From positions 73,038,001 through 73,098,000 of the forward strand of contig CM060733.1 of the NCBI GenBank assembly GCA_030704615.1: DNA of 60,000 bases, in the 5' to 3' direction. Numbering within the stretch: the first letter of the stretch is position 1; each line of letters begins with the position of its first letter. The notes under the pieces were generated by a model. The model saw only the letters and a program-made list of their open reading frames with translations, did not search any database and was not told the DNA's origin. This DNA comes from Takakia lepidozioides (Eukaryota; Streptophyta; Takakiopsida; Takakiales; Takakiaceae). Shown piece after piece: positions 33,720 through 44,591 of the stretch. Position numbers and translations under genes: made by a program.

Positions 33720-34042
33720 TTGGATGGTTTGATGGCAGGAAGAGACCACACACTGATTCCTGATGAACCAAGCATTGGAGATGTGCTGATTTGCTTCAGC
33801 AGACGCACACCAAATGCACACGCAGACCCTTGTTTGTACTTCTTCAACCCTGCTTGGAGAATAGCGAATGGTGATTTATGTCTTAGAGTAATACATACTG
33901 GTGGAAGAACAACCATAGCACTTTGGATAAGAGAGTTAGGAAGGTGGGTGAAGATAAATACCATGGCACGAGAGGTGACATGGGAGGTAGAGTAGAGATG
34001 TTGCGAAATGGACAGTGGGAGTGGTATAGAGGTCAACATTAA
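33720..34042 (+). pseudogene. Family C ORF0 between PBS and gag (C1)
   Basis: Small ORF of about 107 codons that I do not recognise. It reads MDGLMAGRDHTLIPDEPSIG, DVLICFSRR, LYFFNPAWRIANGDLCLRVI, HTGGRTTIALWIRELGRW and INTMAREVTW. One G is missing near 33987 relative to C2, so the frame stops early. In the shifted frame it continues VEMLRNGQWEWYRGQH to a stop at 34042, the same end as in C2. Protein-level conservation with C2 (55307-55636), with mostly conservative changes, supports a real gene. No membrane segment, zinc motif or signal is seen. Confidence 0.65.
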
Positions 34043-34113
34043 GGGAGTTGCGGGAAAATTAGAGTCAGAATTAGGTGTTGAAACAGTTTGAACTTTGACT
34101 AGAGAATAGAAGG

Positions 34114-34579
34114 ATGACCAGTCCAACCAGCATAGATGCGCCTTATCATGGTAGGAATAGTGAGGATGTAAATGACTGGCTGGAGAGGATTCAGATGGAG
34201 GCAGATGTCAGGGATTTGAATGAGGACAAAACTTTCAAGGTAGCAAGGCTCAACCTGAGATCCAAGGCTGATGAATGGTACCGTAAACAAAACCCTAGAC
34301 CAAACAACTGGGTGGACTTTAGGGCAGCAATTTCAGCCAAGTTTGGTATTGTTGACTTGGCAGAAATTAGGCTAAGAATGGATACCATTAAACAGGAGAG
34401 TAGACAAAGGGTTCAAACATACTTCGATAGGTTGAACCGGTTATTTATAAGAAGTGGGGCGTCTGATTTGGAACAGAGGCGTAGATTTGCAGCAGGTTTG
34501 AGACCAGAAATAGCAAGAGTAATGCTGGGAAGGCGCTTCCTTGATGTAGAGGAAGCACTTGACACAGCCATTGAGATTG
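34114..34579 (+). pseudogene. Family C gag, N-terminal part (C1)
   Basis: Start ATG at 34114 (MTSPTSIDAPYHGRNSEDVN). Retrotransposon Gag capsid wording follows: WLERIQMEADVRDLNEDKTF, ARLNLRSKADEWYRKQ, NWVDFRAAISAKFG, QTYFDRLNRLFIRSGASD and FAAGLRPEIARVMLGRRF. It is open for about 155 codons and then runs into repeat E1 at 34580, losing the zinc knuckles and all of pol. It is closely related to C2 gag at 54124-55237. Confidence 0.85.
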
Positions 34580-35060
34580 CGTGGTCCCGTGATGTTGCCC
34601 AAGGAGGTCTCGTCGAGCACCGCAAGTCCGATGTCTGAAAAAATGGCGCCGAATCTCCAGTTACATGGCCCAAGAACTGCCCAACATCTGTGCAATCCCC
34701 TGCACCATGTACCGAAATTCGGCGCCACATTTCCAAATTTTGGACTTACACACTTGTCATGTTGGGACCTATAGCCGCGAAATTCGGCACCATTTTTCGG
34801 CGCGAAATTCGGTGTCATTTTTGCAGATGTCGCTCGGAATTCGCATGAGCGGAAGACAAAATATCATGAGCACGGCTCTCAAAACTACAATTTTTATTTT
34901 AAACAATGAATATTATATTGGGTTTTCTGACATATTCTATTAAAATAATGTTTTTAATGTTTTTTATTTCCAAAATTTGTACTTCCGCTCATGAAAACCG
35001 ATTGTCTTGCTACTCCGCTCATGCCGCTCATGCCGCTCATGCTCATGAAATAGCTAACCT
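34580..35060 (+). repeat. Repeat E, copy 1
   Basis: 481 bp that recur inverted at 59026-59552. It starts CGTGGTCCCGTGATGTTGCC inside C1 gag, contains repeated GAAATTCGGCRCCA words, an AT-rich middle, and ends with a cluster of CCGCTCATG units before aaatagctaacct. Copy 2 has about 60 extra bases in the GAAATTCGG part. No target duplication is seen, so E1 is probably a fragment of a larger mobile element. The CGCTCATGC/GCATGAGCG word also occurs in the inverted ends of the MULE-like element at 44592-45409. Confidence 0.7.
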
Positions 35061-35572
35061 CCACTCCTTCACCACCCCCACCTTGGATAATTAAACCCCT
35101 TAATGACACCCTCCATGCAGCTGTGCATCACAATCGCCGCCTACTCTTAAACCGATAACCGCCGTACTTATGGCAAGGCCCCCCATCAGCTCCTATTCTA
35201 GCAAAAGCCACCCCACTTCCATTATCAGAGACTGCTCCTTGACTGCTCACTGCCGCCATCTATTCCACCGGCTAACCCCCTGCCAATACAATCTCACTCA
35301 CACACACATGCCCCCAACACCTCTCTCCCACCCTTTGCACACACCATTCTCTCCCAATCTCCACAACTTCCTCTCTCTTCTCATCCCCCTCACCTCTCAC
35401 ACCCTCCTACATGTCTAGTTCTAAAACAGGTAGTATACAGAAGCGCGCGGGCAACATCTAGAAGCAGCCTCGGTCAAAAGGGAAAGCGCCGCACTGCAAC
35501 AAATCTACCTCCATCTCCCGCTCAGCAAAACAACAATCTGCCAAAAAGAAACATCTGGCCAACAACGCAGCT

Positions 35573-35986
35573 ATGGAGGCCCACTCGGAAAGAGATGCGG
35601 ACGTCAGTGACATGCACCTATCCGACAAACAGATCTTTGCAACAGACCAAGCCTACCAAACTTGCTCTACACAAAATGTGTCAATGGCCAAGGCTGGCCA
35701 CACTCCAGGCATTCCAGCAACACAACCTCCTTCGACGCCCAACCCTCACGTCCACCAGATGACCCTCCGCAACACCACGTCCACCTCACCAGTGAGACCC
35801 CTGGCTGGCACCCCGGGTAACAAGTGTGCCTCTAGCACACTCAATAGTGATGCGGGCAGTACTCACTCTGATCCCAAAAAGTCAAGAGGCCTTGCTGCTC
35901 CAGACCTCCTGCAGCACATGGACACCTCCAGCTCATTTGCTACTCCACAGCTTTGGATAGGCCACCCCACCCTCGGAAAAACATGA
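35573..35986 (+). CDS. Unrecognised ORF, low-complexity Ser/Thr/Pro-rich
   Basis: 137 codons, starting MEAHSERDADVSDMHLSDKQ. The composition is rich in Ser, Thr and Pro, with no domain, membrane segment or Cys/His motif that I recognise. The frame is open for some codons upstream of the ATG, including a Lys-rich stretch (AKKKHLANNA), so this may be the middle of a longer, broken protein such as a LINE or other element ORF. Length and composition alone are weak evidence that it is coding. Confidence 0.25.
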   Translation: MEAHSERDADVSDMHLSDKQIFATDQAYQTCSTQNVSMAKAGHTPGIPATQPPSTPNPHVHQMTLRNTTSTSPVRPLAGTPGNKCASSTLNSDAGSTHSDPKKSRGLAAPDLLQHMDTSSSFATPQLWIGHPTLGKT

Positions 35987-36119
35987 CTCGAAGCTACCCT
36001 TCATCACCGAAATACGATTGACAGCAAAACTTCAGAAGTTAGTGTAGTGTGAATGCAGGGGAGTGACATTGAAATTTTTGTTGTTACTTGTTCAGATTCT
36101 GCATTTCTACAAGACAGGG

Positions 36120-36131
36120 GCTCTGATACCA
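36120..36131 (-). promoter_or_regulatory. PBS-like sequence, possible LTR edge
   Basis: The minus strand reads TGGTATCAGAGC, identical to the start of the C1 PBS. No LTR or gag has been recognised beside it, so it may be chance or the remains of another element. Confidence 0.35.
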
Positions 36132-36993
36132 GTGGGAAGGAAGTTGAGCTATCCCTGTGAGTTTATTTCATTCATTGAATGGACTGATTTTCTCCCTGAT
36201 CTATCATCCCAACGATGGCGGAGTACTTCCATACATGCCAGGTTATTTCAAGAGTTGAGAAAAGGATTTTCGCCTGGATGGAAGTAGGTAAGCTATGAAA
36301 CAATGGATTTTTCATCCACCGGATTAATGAAGTTCATCCATGTTCTAGGAACATCATGGGAACATTGGAACGCTCGACCAGGATATAGCCTAAGTACTTG
36401 CAATTTTCATCCATCCATGATTTATCAGCCATGAGAATGAACGTATGGCCAGGTGTGTTTTTCATCCGGGAGATGAATGAACTTCATCTGTGTGCGATGG
36501 CGGGGAATGCCCTACGGGGTGCTATGAGCAGAAGAACGAGCAAGAGTGTGTGTAGCAAGGAGCGTAGGCAGGAAAACACTTAGTGGATTCTGCTGCGGGC
36601 AATGGAATGAGCAGGGAGAGTAGGCAGGAACACAAAGAGCAGATTCAGCTCTGTGTTAATGGTACCACCATCTTGGGAACGCCATGCTTGTAGCACAGCA
36701 GGGCGCGGGATGGAGGCCTTGGAGACCTATGAGCAAATGATGGGGGAAGTGCAATCACATCGATTTCTGGGAGATTACCTTACGGGGAGAACGTCGTGGC
36801 ATGGGGTGCAGCAGTCAATTAAGGGGCAATGCTTGGTAGGGTGTGCAGCTGTAGGTGGTGCTGCCTCTTTTTTTATGATGATCTGTTTCAGAAAGATCAA
36901 GTTACGGGGGAGACCACGTGGTGTGTTGTGCAAGTATAGGTGAAGGGAAGCGGTGCCGCATGGCTTTATGATTCTTACTTGATAAAGATGACC

Positions 36994-39005
36994 TTAAAGG
37001 AGGAGCGAGGTCAATGCCTCGATTGCCCGAAATAAAGTTTTCTTGCAGTGTGGAGCAATTTTTAATAATCGTCCAATGGTAATTTGGGTCTTGGTCTGGC
37101 AGATTACTTCAACCAATTTTGTTTCCGTGGTTGCATTCGTGGTCTTCATCGTTGGTTTGATTTGATTGTCTGGAGTTGGCTCTCCAGAAGGTATATGGGT
37201 TCCCTCTTGCATTTGAGCTATGGCTTTACTTACCTCCCTGTGTAAGCTCTTTTCTTCCTGCCATGCTGCACTTTCTGGATATTGTTTCCATTCTTCTTCA
37301 ATCTCCTTATGTGGAGGTTTCTGTTTCTTGGTCTGAGTTCGGGTTACCGCAAGGGTATCCACTACAGGGGTTACCACACTCACAGCTACACTCGGTCCGG
37401 CTTCCATATTTCCCACTTCTGCCTCATGCTTGATTCGCAACTGGCATTCATGTTTCCAGTGCCCCTCTTTCTTGCAGTAGTGGCATCTCATTATTTCTTT
37501 GTTTTTGGGTTGATGTTCCCTATCCCTGTGGTGGATAGTCATCTCGTGGCCTCTGATAACGATTACCCATATTGTATCGTCTTGGTCCGTCCGATCCTCC
37601 CCGTCGGATTTGGACTTGGTGTACCCCTACCTCTCGTGTGTACCCACTCTTCTTGGCCCGTTGGTTGTAAATACAATGGCTGGTATTATGATTGTTCATA
37701 TGACAAATATCACAGTATTTGTCTTTCATGTGACATTCCGTTGCCAGGTGTCCTGCAGTCCCGCATTTGTGACACCGTGTTGCCTTTCGTGGCCCTTCAT
37801 CTTTAAAATTCTTGATAGCCTCTGCAATCTTCTGATCCAAAGTGGTTTTGTCAATCATTTCTTTCTTCTTTTGCTTGGGTTTTTCTTCATCATCGGAGTC
37901 ATCTTCTTCCAAGGAATCCTTGGAATCTTTGCTTCTGCTATGATGGAATCCCAATTCCAATTTCTTTGCAGTTCCTACTGCTTCAGCCAAAGTGTTGTTA
38001 GGCATGACTGTAACCATGGTTACATATTCAGGACGAAGTCCGTTGATGAACCATGACTTTTGCAAATCATCCCCCGGTGCTTGAGGTAGCTTCCTGATCA
38101 AAGTCTTCATTCTCTCCAAGTAGTCAACTACTAGTTCTTTCTTTTTCTGTCTCAGGTTCTGTAATCCTGTGAAGATTTCAGACGTGGATATGTTGGATCT
38201 ATATCTTTCTTGAAACGCGGCTCTCATATCCGCCCAATTTGCAAAGTGATTTGTTGGAAAGGTTGCCAACCATTCAATGCCTTTCCTGACCATTGAACAA
38301 GGAAATAATCGGATCTTTTCCTGGTCTGTTGCTTCATTGTAAATGGTGCACATGTTCTCAAATTGATTAAGATGGATATCTGGATCAGATTTCCCATCAT
38401 ATAAAGGGAACGACGGTCTGGTTTTGCTCGCTGCTAAAGCCATTGGTGCAACTGGTGCAACTGGTTGTCCAAACTGGGATGGTCCCGCTGCTTCTGGCTG
38501 TGGTGGTGTTGGTGTTTGTCTTCCAAACAGTGATTCAAAGCTAGGAGGCCCTTGTCGCAATGATAGCCGTATTCCAGCTGATGTCCCTATTAAGCTTAAT
38601 GAATCTTTAAAAGAGTGCAGTCCTGGTTATCCTTTCTGGAGAAGTGGTTTCGCTTCTTTCACCTTCTTCACTCATAATATTTTCAAATCTTTCTTCCAAT
38701 ATTTCAGCAAAGCCTCGATTTTGACTGGTTACTATAGAAGCTCCTTCAGATCTTTCTTGTGGTAACCATTCATCAAGTGCAATACTGGCAACTCCTTCTG
38801 GAGTAGTGTTCCCACTTTCCAACGATCCGATTTCCAGATTTTCTGGTTTATCACTGTCAATTTGTTTTGATGTCTCACCTTGAATAATATTCAAGTTTTG
38901 TAATTCTGGGAACTATTTTCTCAACCGAGCCTCCTTTTCTGCAGTATATTTCTCTATTCGTTCAGCTCTGTCTTGCTTAGCTTTTTCTTTAATTTCCTCA
39001 TTCAT
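36994..39005 (-). pseudogene. Family B gag (B-alpha)
   Basis: Gag with start ATG at 39005 (MNEEIKEKAKQDRAERIEKY, comparable to MSDEREARRRQD in A). After an interrupted acidic N-terminal part (38607-38960), 37520-38560 is open for 346 codons: Pro/Gln-rich, then capsid wording PSFPLYDGKSDPDIHLNQFE, IRLFPCSMVRKGIEWLATFP and QKSWFINGLRPEYVTMV. Zinc knuckles are CHKCGTAGHLATEC, CDICHMNNHNTSHC and, in the next frame (36994-37542), CHYCKKEGHWKHEC. The end carries VTRTQTKKQK and VEVICQTKTQITIGRLLK, aligned with the A1 Gag-PR linker, and then breaks off near 37000. The start abuts plus-strand B protease head to head at 39005/39006. Confidence 0.85.
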
Positions 39006-39745
39006 TAACGGATGTACTCATCGATGGAGGATCCGGAGTGAATACCATGACAGAGAAAATGAAGAAGTCACTAGGATTGGGGCACATGGAACCTGCTCCA
39101 TTCACGGTACGAATGGCTGATCAACGAAAAGTGCAGCCATTGGGTATCATCAGACGACTTGCAATGGAAGTAGCAGGACTGGTATACGAAGTATCAGTAA
39201 CCATTCTTAGAATGGAGGATGTGGCAAAAGGATATTCGCTACTACTTGGCGGACCATGGTTAACACAAGCCCAATCACACCACGATTGGGGAAGTCAGAC
39301 TCTCACGATCAAAAAAAGATCAGAACAAGTCACCATCACTACGAAGCAACGAGGTACCATTCCACGAGAGAAACGACCTTGCATAGTGGAAGAGTATGAT
39401 TGGTCAAGTGGACTGTCGGATGAAGAAGAAGCCACAGTATATGCAGCACATCCACAGTTGGAACCTATTGGGCAATTAGTGGTCAAGCATACCACAACAG
39501 CAGGATGTCACATGGTGAACACCCAAGGAGAACCGAATACTTCGAGAACGGAAGATCCGGAGGAAGAAGCAATGGACACACCTCAATACCTTGCCCGTTT
39601 CTATCAAGAAATGGAAGAGGACATAGTGAAGTACCTGCCATGATTGCAACCATCGGACAAGAGATTGCAGGATGGACAGTAATGGAAGAAACTCAATTGA
39701 TTCAAGTGAATCTGGGAACAGTGGAAGAACCACAGATAATATGAG
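39005..39745 (+). CDS. Family B protease region (B-beta)
   Basis: Begins without its Gag at LTDVLIDGGSGVNTM, the aspartic protease active-site loop (D-G-G form as in A1). It continues MADQRKVQPLGIIRRLAM and LLLGGPWLTQAQSHHDWG, the flap and C-terminal half, then a linker with EEYDWSSGLSDEEEATVYAA. Open to 39643, with a frame change before EVPAMIATIGQEIAGWTVME. It aligns along its length with the A1 protease. The join to minus-strand gag is exactly at the first codon of this segment. Confidence 0.85.
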
Positions 39746-39759
39746 TAAGTGCAGGTCTT

Positions 39760-40735
39760 GAAGAATCATTTCTACAAGAAGCCACTGCCTTATTCACTGA
39801 ATACAAGGATGTATTTTCCTGGAACTACAAAGATTTGAAGGGCATACCTTCCATCATCTGTCAACACCGAATTGAATTGGAAGTTGACACAAAACCAATT
39901 TGTCAGAACCGTTACAGAATGAACCCCAACTATGCAGCTAAAGTTTGGGAAGAAATCAAGAAATACTGGATGCAGGATTCATATACCCAGTAGAGACGCC
40001 ACAATGGCTATCGCCCATTGTGATAGTACCCAAGAAAAATGGAAAACTACGAAAGTATGTGTGGACTACCGCAAGTTAAACGCAGGAACCAAGAAAGACC
40101 CCTTTCCACTACCTTTCACCGAAATAGTGTTGGACATAGTGGCCGGACATGAGATGTACTCATTCATGGATGGGTTTAGTGGGTACAATCAGGTGCAGAT
40201 GGCAGAAGAAGACCGAGAAAAGGCCGCATTCATCACTGAATGAGGAGCCTATGCTTACAAAGTCATGCCATTTGGACTTTGCAATGCACCAGCCACATTT
40301 CAACGAGCAGTATCTGAGATATTCAAGAATTATCTCAACGATTTTATGCAGGTATTTTTGGATGATTTCAGTGTCTTCGGACAGAAATCCAAACACTTGG
40401 CACAGTTAAAACTTTGCTTACAAGCCTGCAGAAACAATGGAGTAAGTCTCAATCTGGAAAAATGTACATTTTGTGTGAATTCAGGATTATTGTTGGGACA
40501 CATTGTGTGCCAACAGGGAATTCTGGTGGATCCAAAGAAAGTGGAGGTTATCCAGAAAATACCACCACCAGAAAATCCCAAGAAACTTAAAAGATTTATG
40601 GGACAGACGAGCTATTACAGAAGGTACATGGACAAATATGCTCACAGAGCAGCACTAGTCTATAGACTGCTAAAGCAAGATGCCAAATATCGATGGTCTC
40701 CAGCTTGCTAGGAATCATTCGATTTACTAAAAATG
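39760..40735 (+). pseudogene. Family B reverse transcriptase (B-beta)
   Basis: RT with the entry region FSWNYKDLKGIPSIICQHRI, then VCVDYRKLNAGTKKDPFPLP, MYSFMDGFSGYNQVQMAEED, VMPFGLCNAPATFQRAVSE, FLDDFSVFGQK, CTFCVNSGLLLGHIVCQQGI and FMGQTSYYRRYMDKYAH. The FLDD variant is shared with family A. Breaks include a frameshift near 39970-40050, an in-frame TGA at about 40241 where A1 has Trp (ITDWGAYAYK), and a TAG near 40709. Stops at former Trp or Gln codons suggest C-to-T decay. All catalytic Asp residues remain. Confidence 0.88.
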
Positions 40736-41215
40736 GCACTCACAACAGCACCAATTCTGATAAATCCAAGATGGGATTTATAATTTTAAGTACACAGTGA
40801 TGCATCAGGCATTGCTTTGGGAGCGGTTTTAGCTCAGAATGTGACAGGCACAATAGATTCACCAATCTATTATGCAAGCAGAGTGTTGACAACAGCCGAG
40901 AAGAACTATAGCACCACAGAAAGGGAAGCATTGGCAATGATTTATGTTGTTCAAAAGTTTCGGCATTATTTACTTGGCAATTGCTTTAAGTTTATTGTTG
41001 ATCATCAGGCTCTAGTTCATTTAGCAAATCGACCACTAGCTAGTGGCAGGGTTGCTCGATGTTTATTACTTCTTCATGAGTATGATTTTGAAGTTGTTCA
41101 TAAACCAGGGAGATTACATGCTACAACAGATCATTTGTCAAGGATTACTACAGGAGAACCAGCCACGGGGGTAGAGGATCAACTTCCCGACGCATTTCTG
41201 TTTGTTGTTCAACCA
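40735..41215 (+). pseudogene. Family B RNase H (B-beta)
   Basis: RNase H: SDASGIALGAVLAQ at the front (the first bases have a stop, TAA near 40781), then STTEREALAMIYVVQKFRHY, FIVDHQALVHLANRPLASGR and KPGRLHATTDHLSRITTGEP. From the ATG at 40817 it is open into the following acidic spacer. Residues match A1 RNase H closely. Confidence 0.87.
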
Positions 41216-41818
41216 GAAGCACCAGATGAAGAGACAGATCCTATAGACGCTCTGGGAATGTTTCAAGGAGACTATGACCTTTCAGATGCTCTTAAACTCA
41301 TGGATGACACTAATGAAGAAGAGGACTCATCATATGAAGATGAACCTCTTGATGAAGGACCTATTATTGAGGAAGAGCCAGATCCAGAAGAAGAAGATGA
41401 CAAGGAAAACGAAGAAACAAACAATCAAGAATTGGCCAATATCAGTATTGGAGCTTATACAGTTACCAAAGAAGAATCAGAAGACATTCAGGATCAAGAT
41501 CAAGATGATTGGCAATGGCCAATCAAATACTACCTGAACACAGGGAAATTTCCTGAAGACTACACCAACGATGACAGGAGAAAGCTTTCAATGAAAAGCA
41601 AGCCATACACAATAATCAAGGGAATTCTGTACAAAAGAGGAATTGACTCCATAATGAGAAGATGTGTAAACAAAGAACAAGCCAAAACAGTGATGCAAGA
41701 GCTACACGAAGGAATTGCAGGAGGACACTTCAGTTCGGACCTGATAGCAAAGAAAATATTATTAACAGGTTACTGGTGGCCTACTGTATTTGGAGACACT
41801 TATGAACACTGTCAATAG
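41215..41818 (+). CDS. Family B acidic spacer and integrase zinc-binding region (B-beta)
   Basis: Continues in the RNaseH frame. About 95 residues rich in Glu and Asp (for example IIEEEPDPEEEDDKENEE) lie between RNaseH and integrase; family A has only a short link there. Then DDWQWPIKYYLNTGKFPEDY and the integrase front end HEGIAGGHFSSDLIAKK and LTGYWWPTVFGDTYEHCQ. A stop at 41816-41818 interrupts the Cys pair. The acidic insert is unusual; it could be a flexible linker or a contact surface, but there is no direct evidence. Confidence 0.8.
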
Positions 41819-43029
41819 TGTGATGTTTGCTAGAGGATGGGACCAGTAGAACGAAAGGGGAAGGGGACTCTGCACCCAATACTACCAACATAACCATTTC
41901 AGCGCTGGGAGCTAGACTTCGTGGGACCCATTAAACCTCCAGCAAGGTACACACAAAACCAATACATCCTCACAGCCACTGACTACACTACCAAATGGGT
42001 AGAGGCCAAGGCACTACATCATACAAGGTGACCACGAAACATACACCATTTCAACTGGTGTATGGAGCAGAGGCACTATTACCCATTGAATGTATGATAC
42101 CCACACTACGAACCGGAACTCATGAACGATGGGGTTTAGAGGAATCTCTACGAGTCAGGGAATATGAGTTATTCCATCTGGAAGAAGTTTGGGTAGATGC
42201 CGCAGATAACATGGCACGGATTCAAGAACAACGAAGAAAAAGAATATCTGAAGGGAAAGAGAAATCTTTCCAGGACGGGGACATTGTTTTGTGGTTACCA
42301 AAAATCAAGAAGATCAAACTGGGCGGAAAATTGAAAATGCCATGGATGGGACCATTTCAAATCAAAAAGGTACATGACAATGGAACTGTTGATTTGCAGA
42401 CCTTGGAACAAGAATTCGTGGGACGAATTAATATTAACAAGTTAAAAGGCTACCAAGGAATACATGACAAAGCCCTTATACATGATTTATACACCAACGA
42501 GGAAGATCAAGCTGAAAATGAGGAGCGTGAAACCGTTAGTGCATACTACATTCATCACGACACAGTGAATCGGCATGTACTAAGACAGGTGGCAACACGA
42601 ATTCAGGGCACCACGACGGCTAGACCACCATTCATCTGGAGGACAGCATTACCACCCCGTATACCGTATGGTGAACCGTGGCCAGCACAGATGCCCTCCA
42701 AAACCGTGAACGAATACAAAGCAGCCAACGAGTCATTGCTTGTGTTAAACTCCGAGATGTACGCTCCAGATCACCCCACCGACCGAGGTAATCATACACC
42801 ACTACCCTTCGATCATAACACGGAGGCAGAACGACGGCGCTATCCAACGGATTGCCAAAAGACGGCGGATGATAAGGGCAAAGCCATTAAACCAAGCTGC
42901 AAGTATTGCACCCACGCCGCCCATCTAAAAATAGACCACGTACCAAAGTGGATGAACACATCCAAGATGGATGAACATAAACTGACCGAAACTCAAAACC
43001 GTTACCAGAAGCTAAATGCTTCCTGGTAA
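41819..43029 (+). pseudogene. Family B integrase, catalytic core deleted, with long tail (B-beta)
   Basis: After the stop, [20 protein letters not shown] with the first catalytic Asp is recognisable. Near 42017 the sequence jumps from VEAKAL straight to [20 protein letters not shown], removing about 100 residues including the second Asp and the Glu of the DDE triad, so it cannot be active. The C-terminal domain follows (GDIVLWLPKIKKIKLGGK, MPWMGPFQIKKVHDNGTVDL). An extra 160-170 residue tail (about 42540-43029) with CKYCTHAAHLKIDH occupies the place where family A carries the repeat tail. Confidence 0.85.
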
Positions 43030-44591
43030 GCCTGGGCCCAGCAATTAAAGCTAACTACGCTTTAAACCTAGGCAACCAGCAGGACAAAATTACCTCCACG
43101 AGAACCTCGAGAGAAGTTAGAGGAGAAGCCTACAGAGGAGAACCCCTACTTAAACCCAGAAGCGAACTCCTCACCTTCTCTTCCGCAAACTGGAAATTGC
43201 TGTATACACAACTTCCAGTGTGCTTCATACTGCTTGTGATACAAGAATTGGTGCTCCAATTCCTTACAGCAACCGCAAGACTAAGAGAAATGGCAGGCAT
43301 CAAGCGGAAGGCACCAAGTTCTTATGCGCAAGTGAATTTCAAAATCAGCCCGGCGTTGCGGAAGATTGAGCAGGACACAGAGACACAAGAGACGTTGGAC
43401 AGTCTTGGCCTGCGATACTTCATCACCACGCTGGACTGGAACTTGAAGCACGACGAGTTGTGCAGGGAGTTCTTGGAGAATTACAACACCAGCACTCGGA
43501 GCACAAATGTCCGTGACACATCCTGCTGATGGAGAAGTACTTGGCGGAAGTGTTTCACCTTCCCAGTCTGGACGTACCGACGCACAGCGGCAAACCTCCA
43601 AGGTTTGTACTTGCAGATTTGTTTGAGAATCTCAACCAAACAGATCAAGGCTACACATGCAGTCACAGCAAAAGCCCCGGCTTTAGGAGGATAGCCCCGG
43701 TACTTAGCACGTTGCTTTGCCTCAGGCAAAACCACAGCTACTGTACCACGGAGCTAATCGATCAAGTATTGGTTTGCCTTGGGCAAATCGTGAATTGGGC
43801 AAGCTTCTTATTGAAGAAGTTAACCCAAGAATTGACCCGGTTGAATAAGAAGAAGAAGGAAGCAACTGTCACCATGGCGACTCCCTTGTTACTCCAAATG
43901 ATTCGACACACTGTACACCTAACGCCCGAAGAGCAAGCGACGTTGGGGATTATGCAACGGGTAGATACGATGGAGGAAGAAGGAAGTGAGATGGCAGCAG
44001 GTCAAGAAGAAGAAGAAGACGGACTCGCAAAGAGAGCCCGGATCAACGAAGCAACCACAAATGCAGCAGCAAAGGACATCATCAACTCGACGGCTGATTC
44101 CCCAGTGCAGAGAGAGAGGGAGAATCAACAGCCAGAAGGAGGGAACCAACCACAGACCAACGAAACAACGCCCATGGAAATTAGCCATGGCAACACCGAA
44201 GCCCAGCAAGCAGCACACACAGAGGCCACATAACCAGGAACAGAGGAGAGAGACATATTGGCGCAACAACAGTAGATGGTGCAAGAAGCACCTAGTCAGC
44301 AGCAACAGCAGGTGGTGCAAGAGGCACAGAATCACCAACAGCAAGACAGTAATTCCAATTTGGAATCACTACTAGCACAACAAGTTCTGGATACAACAGC
44401 ATGGGACACAGGGTTGGAAGAAACGCCACAGAATGTAATTCTGCAGGCAATACAAGCATTGGGTCAAGTGACAGCTTGTATGGACAGGGCCAAGGATTAC
44501 ATCAGCCCGGAGAACCTGAGCATGATCTTAGACCACATCAAAGAGAAGCACCAGAGGGAATTGGCAACTACAAGAACAGTATGTAACCATG

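Larger units (their letters stand above)
35061..36993 (+). other. Unassigned 1.9-kb stretch
   Basis: No retroelement domain is recognised. The first 350 bases are pyrimidine-rich and lead to an ATG at 35411 whose frame soon stops. An ORF follows at 35573-35986. A sequence like an initiator-Met PBS on the minus strand (GGCTCTGATACCA at 36119-36131) could mark the edge of another LTR to its right. The stretch 36131-36990 shows no conserved coding frame. It ends where the family B gag begins. Confidence 0.4.

Noticed and set aside
35573-35986. Host gene
   Set aside because: Low-complexity composition, no intron or splice evidence that I can support, no recognised domain, and surrounded by element fragments. 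Listed only as an unrecognised ORF.
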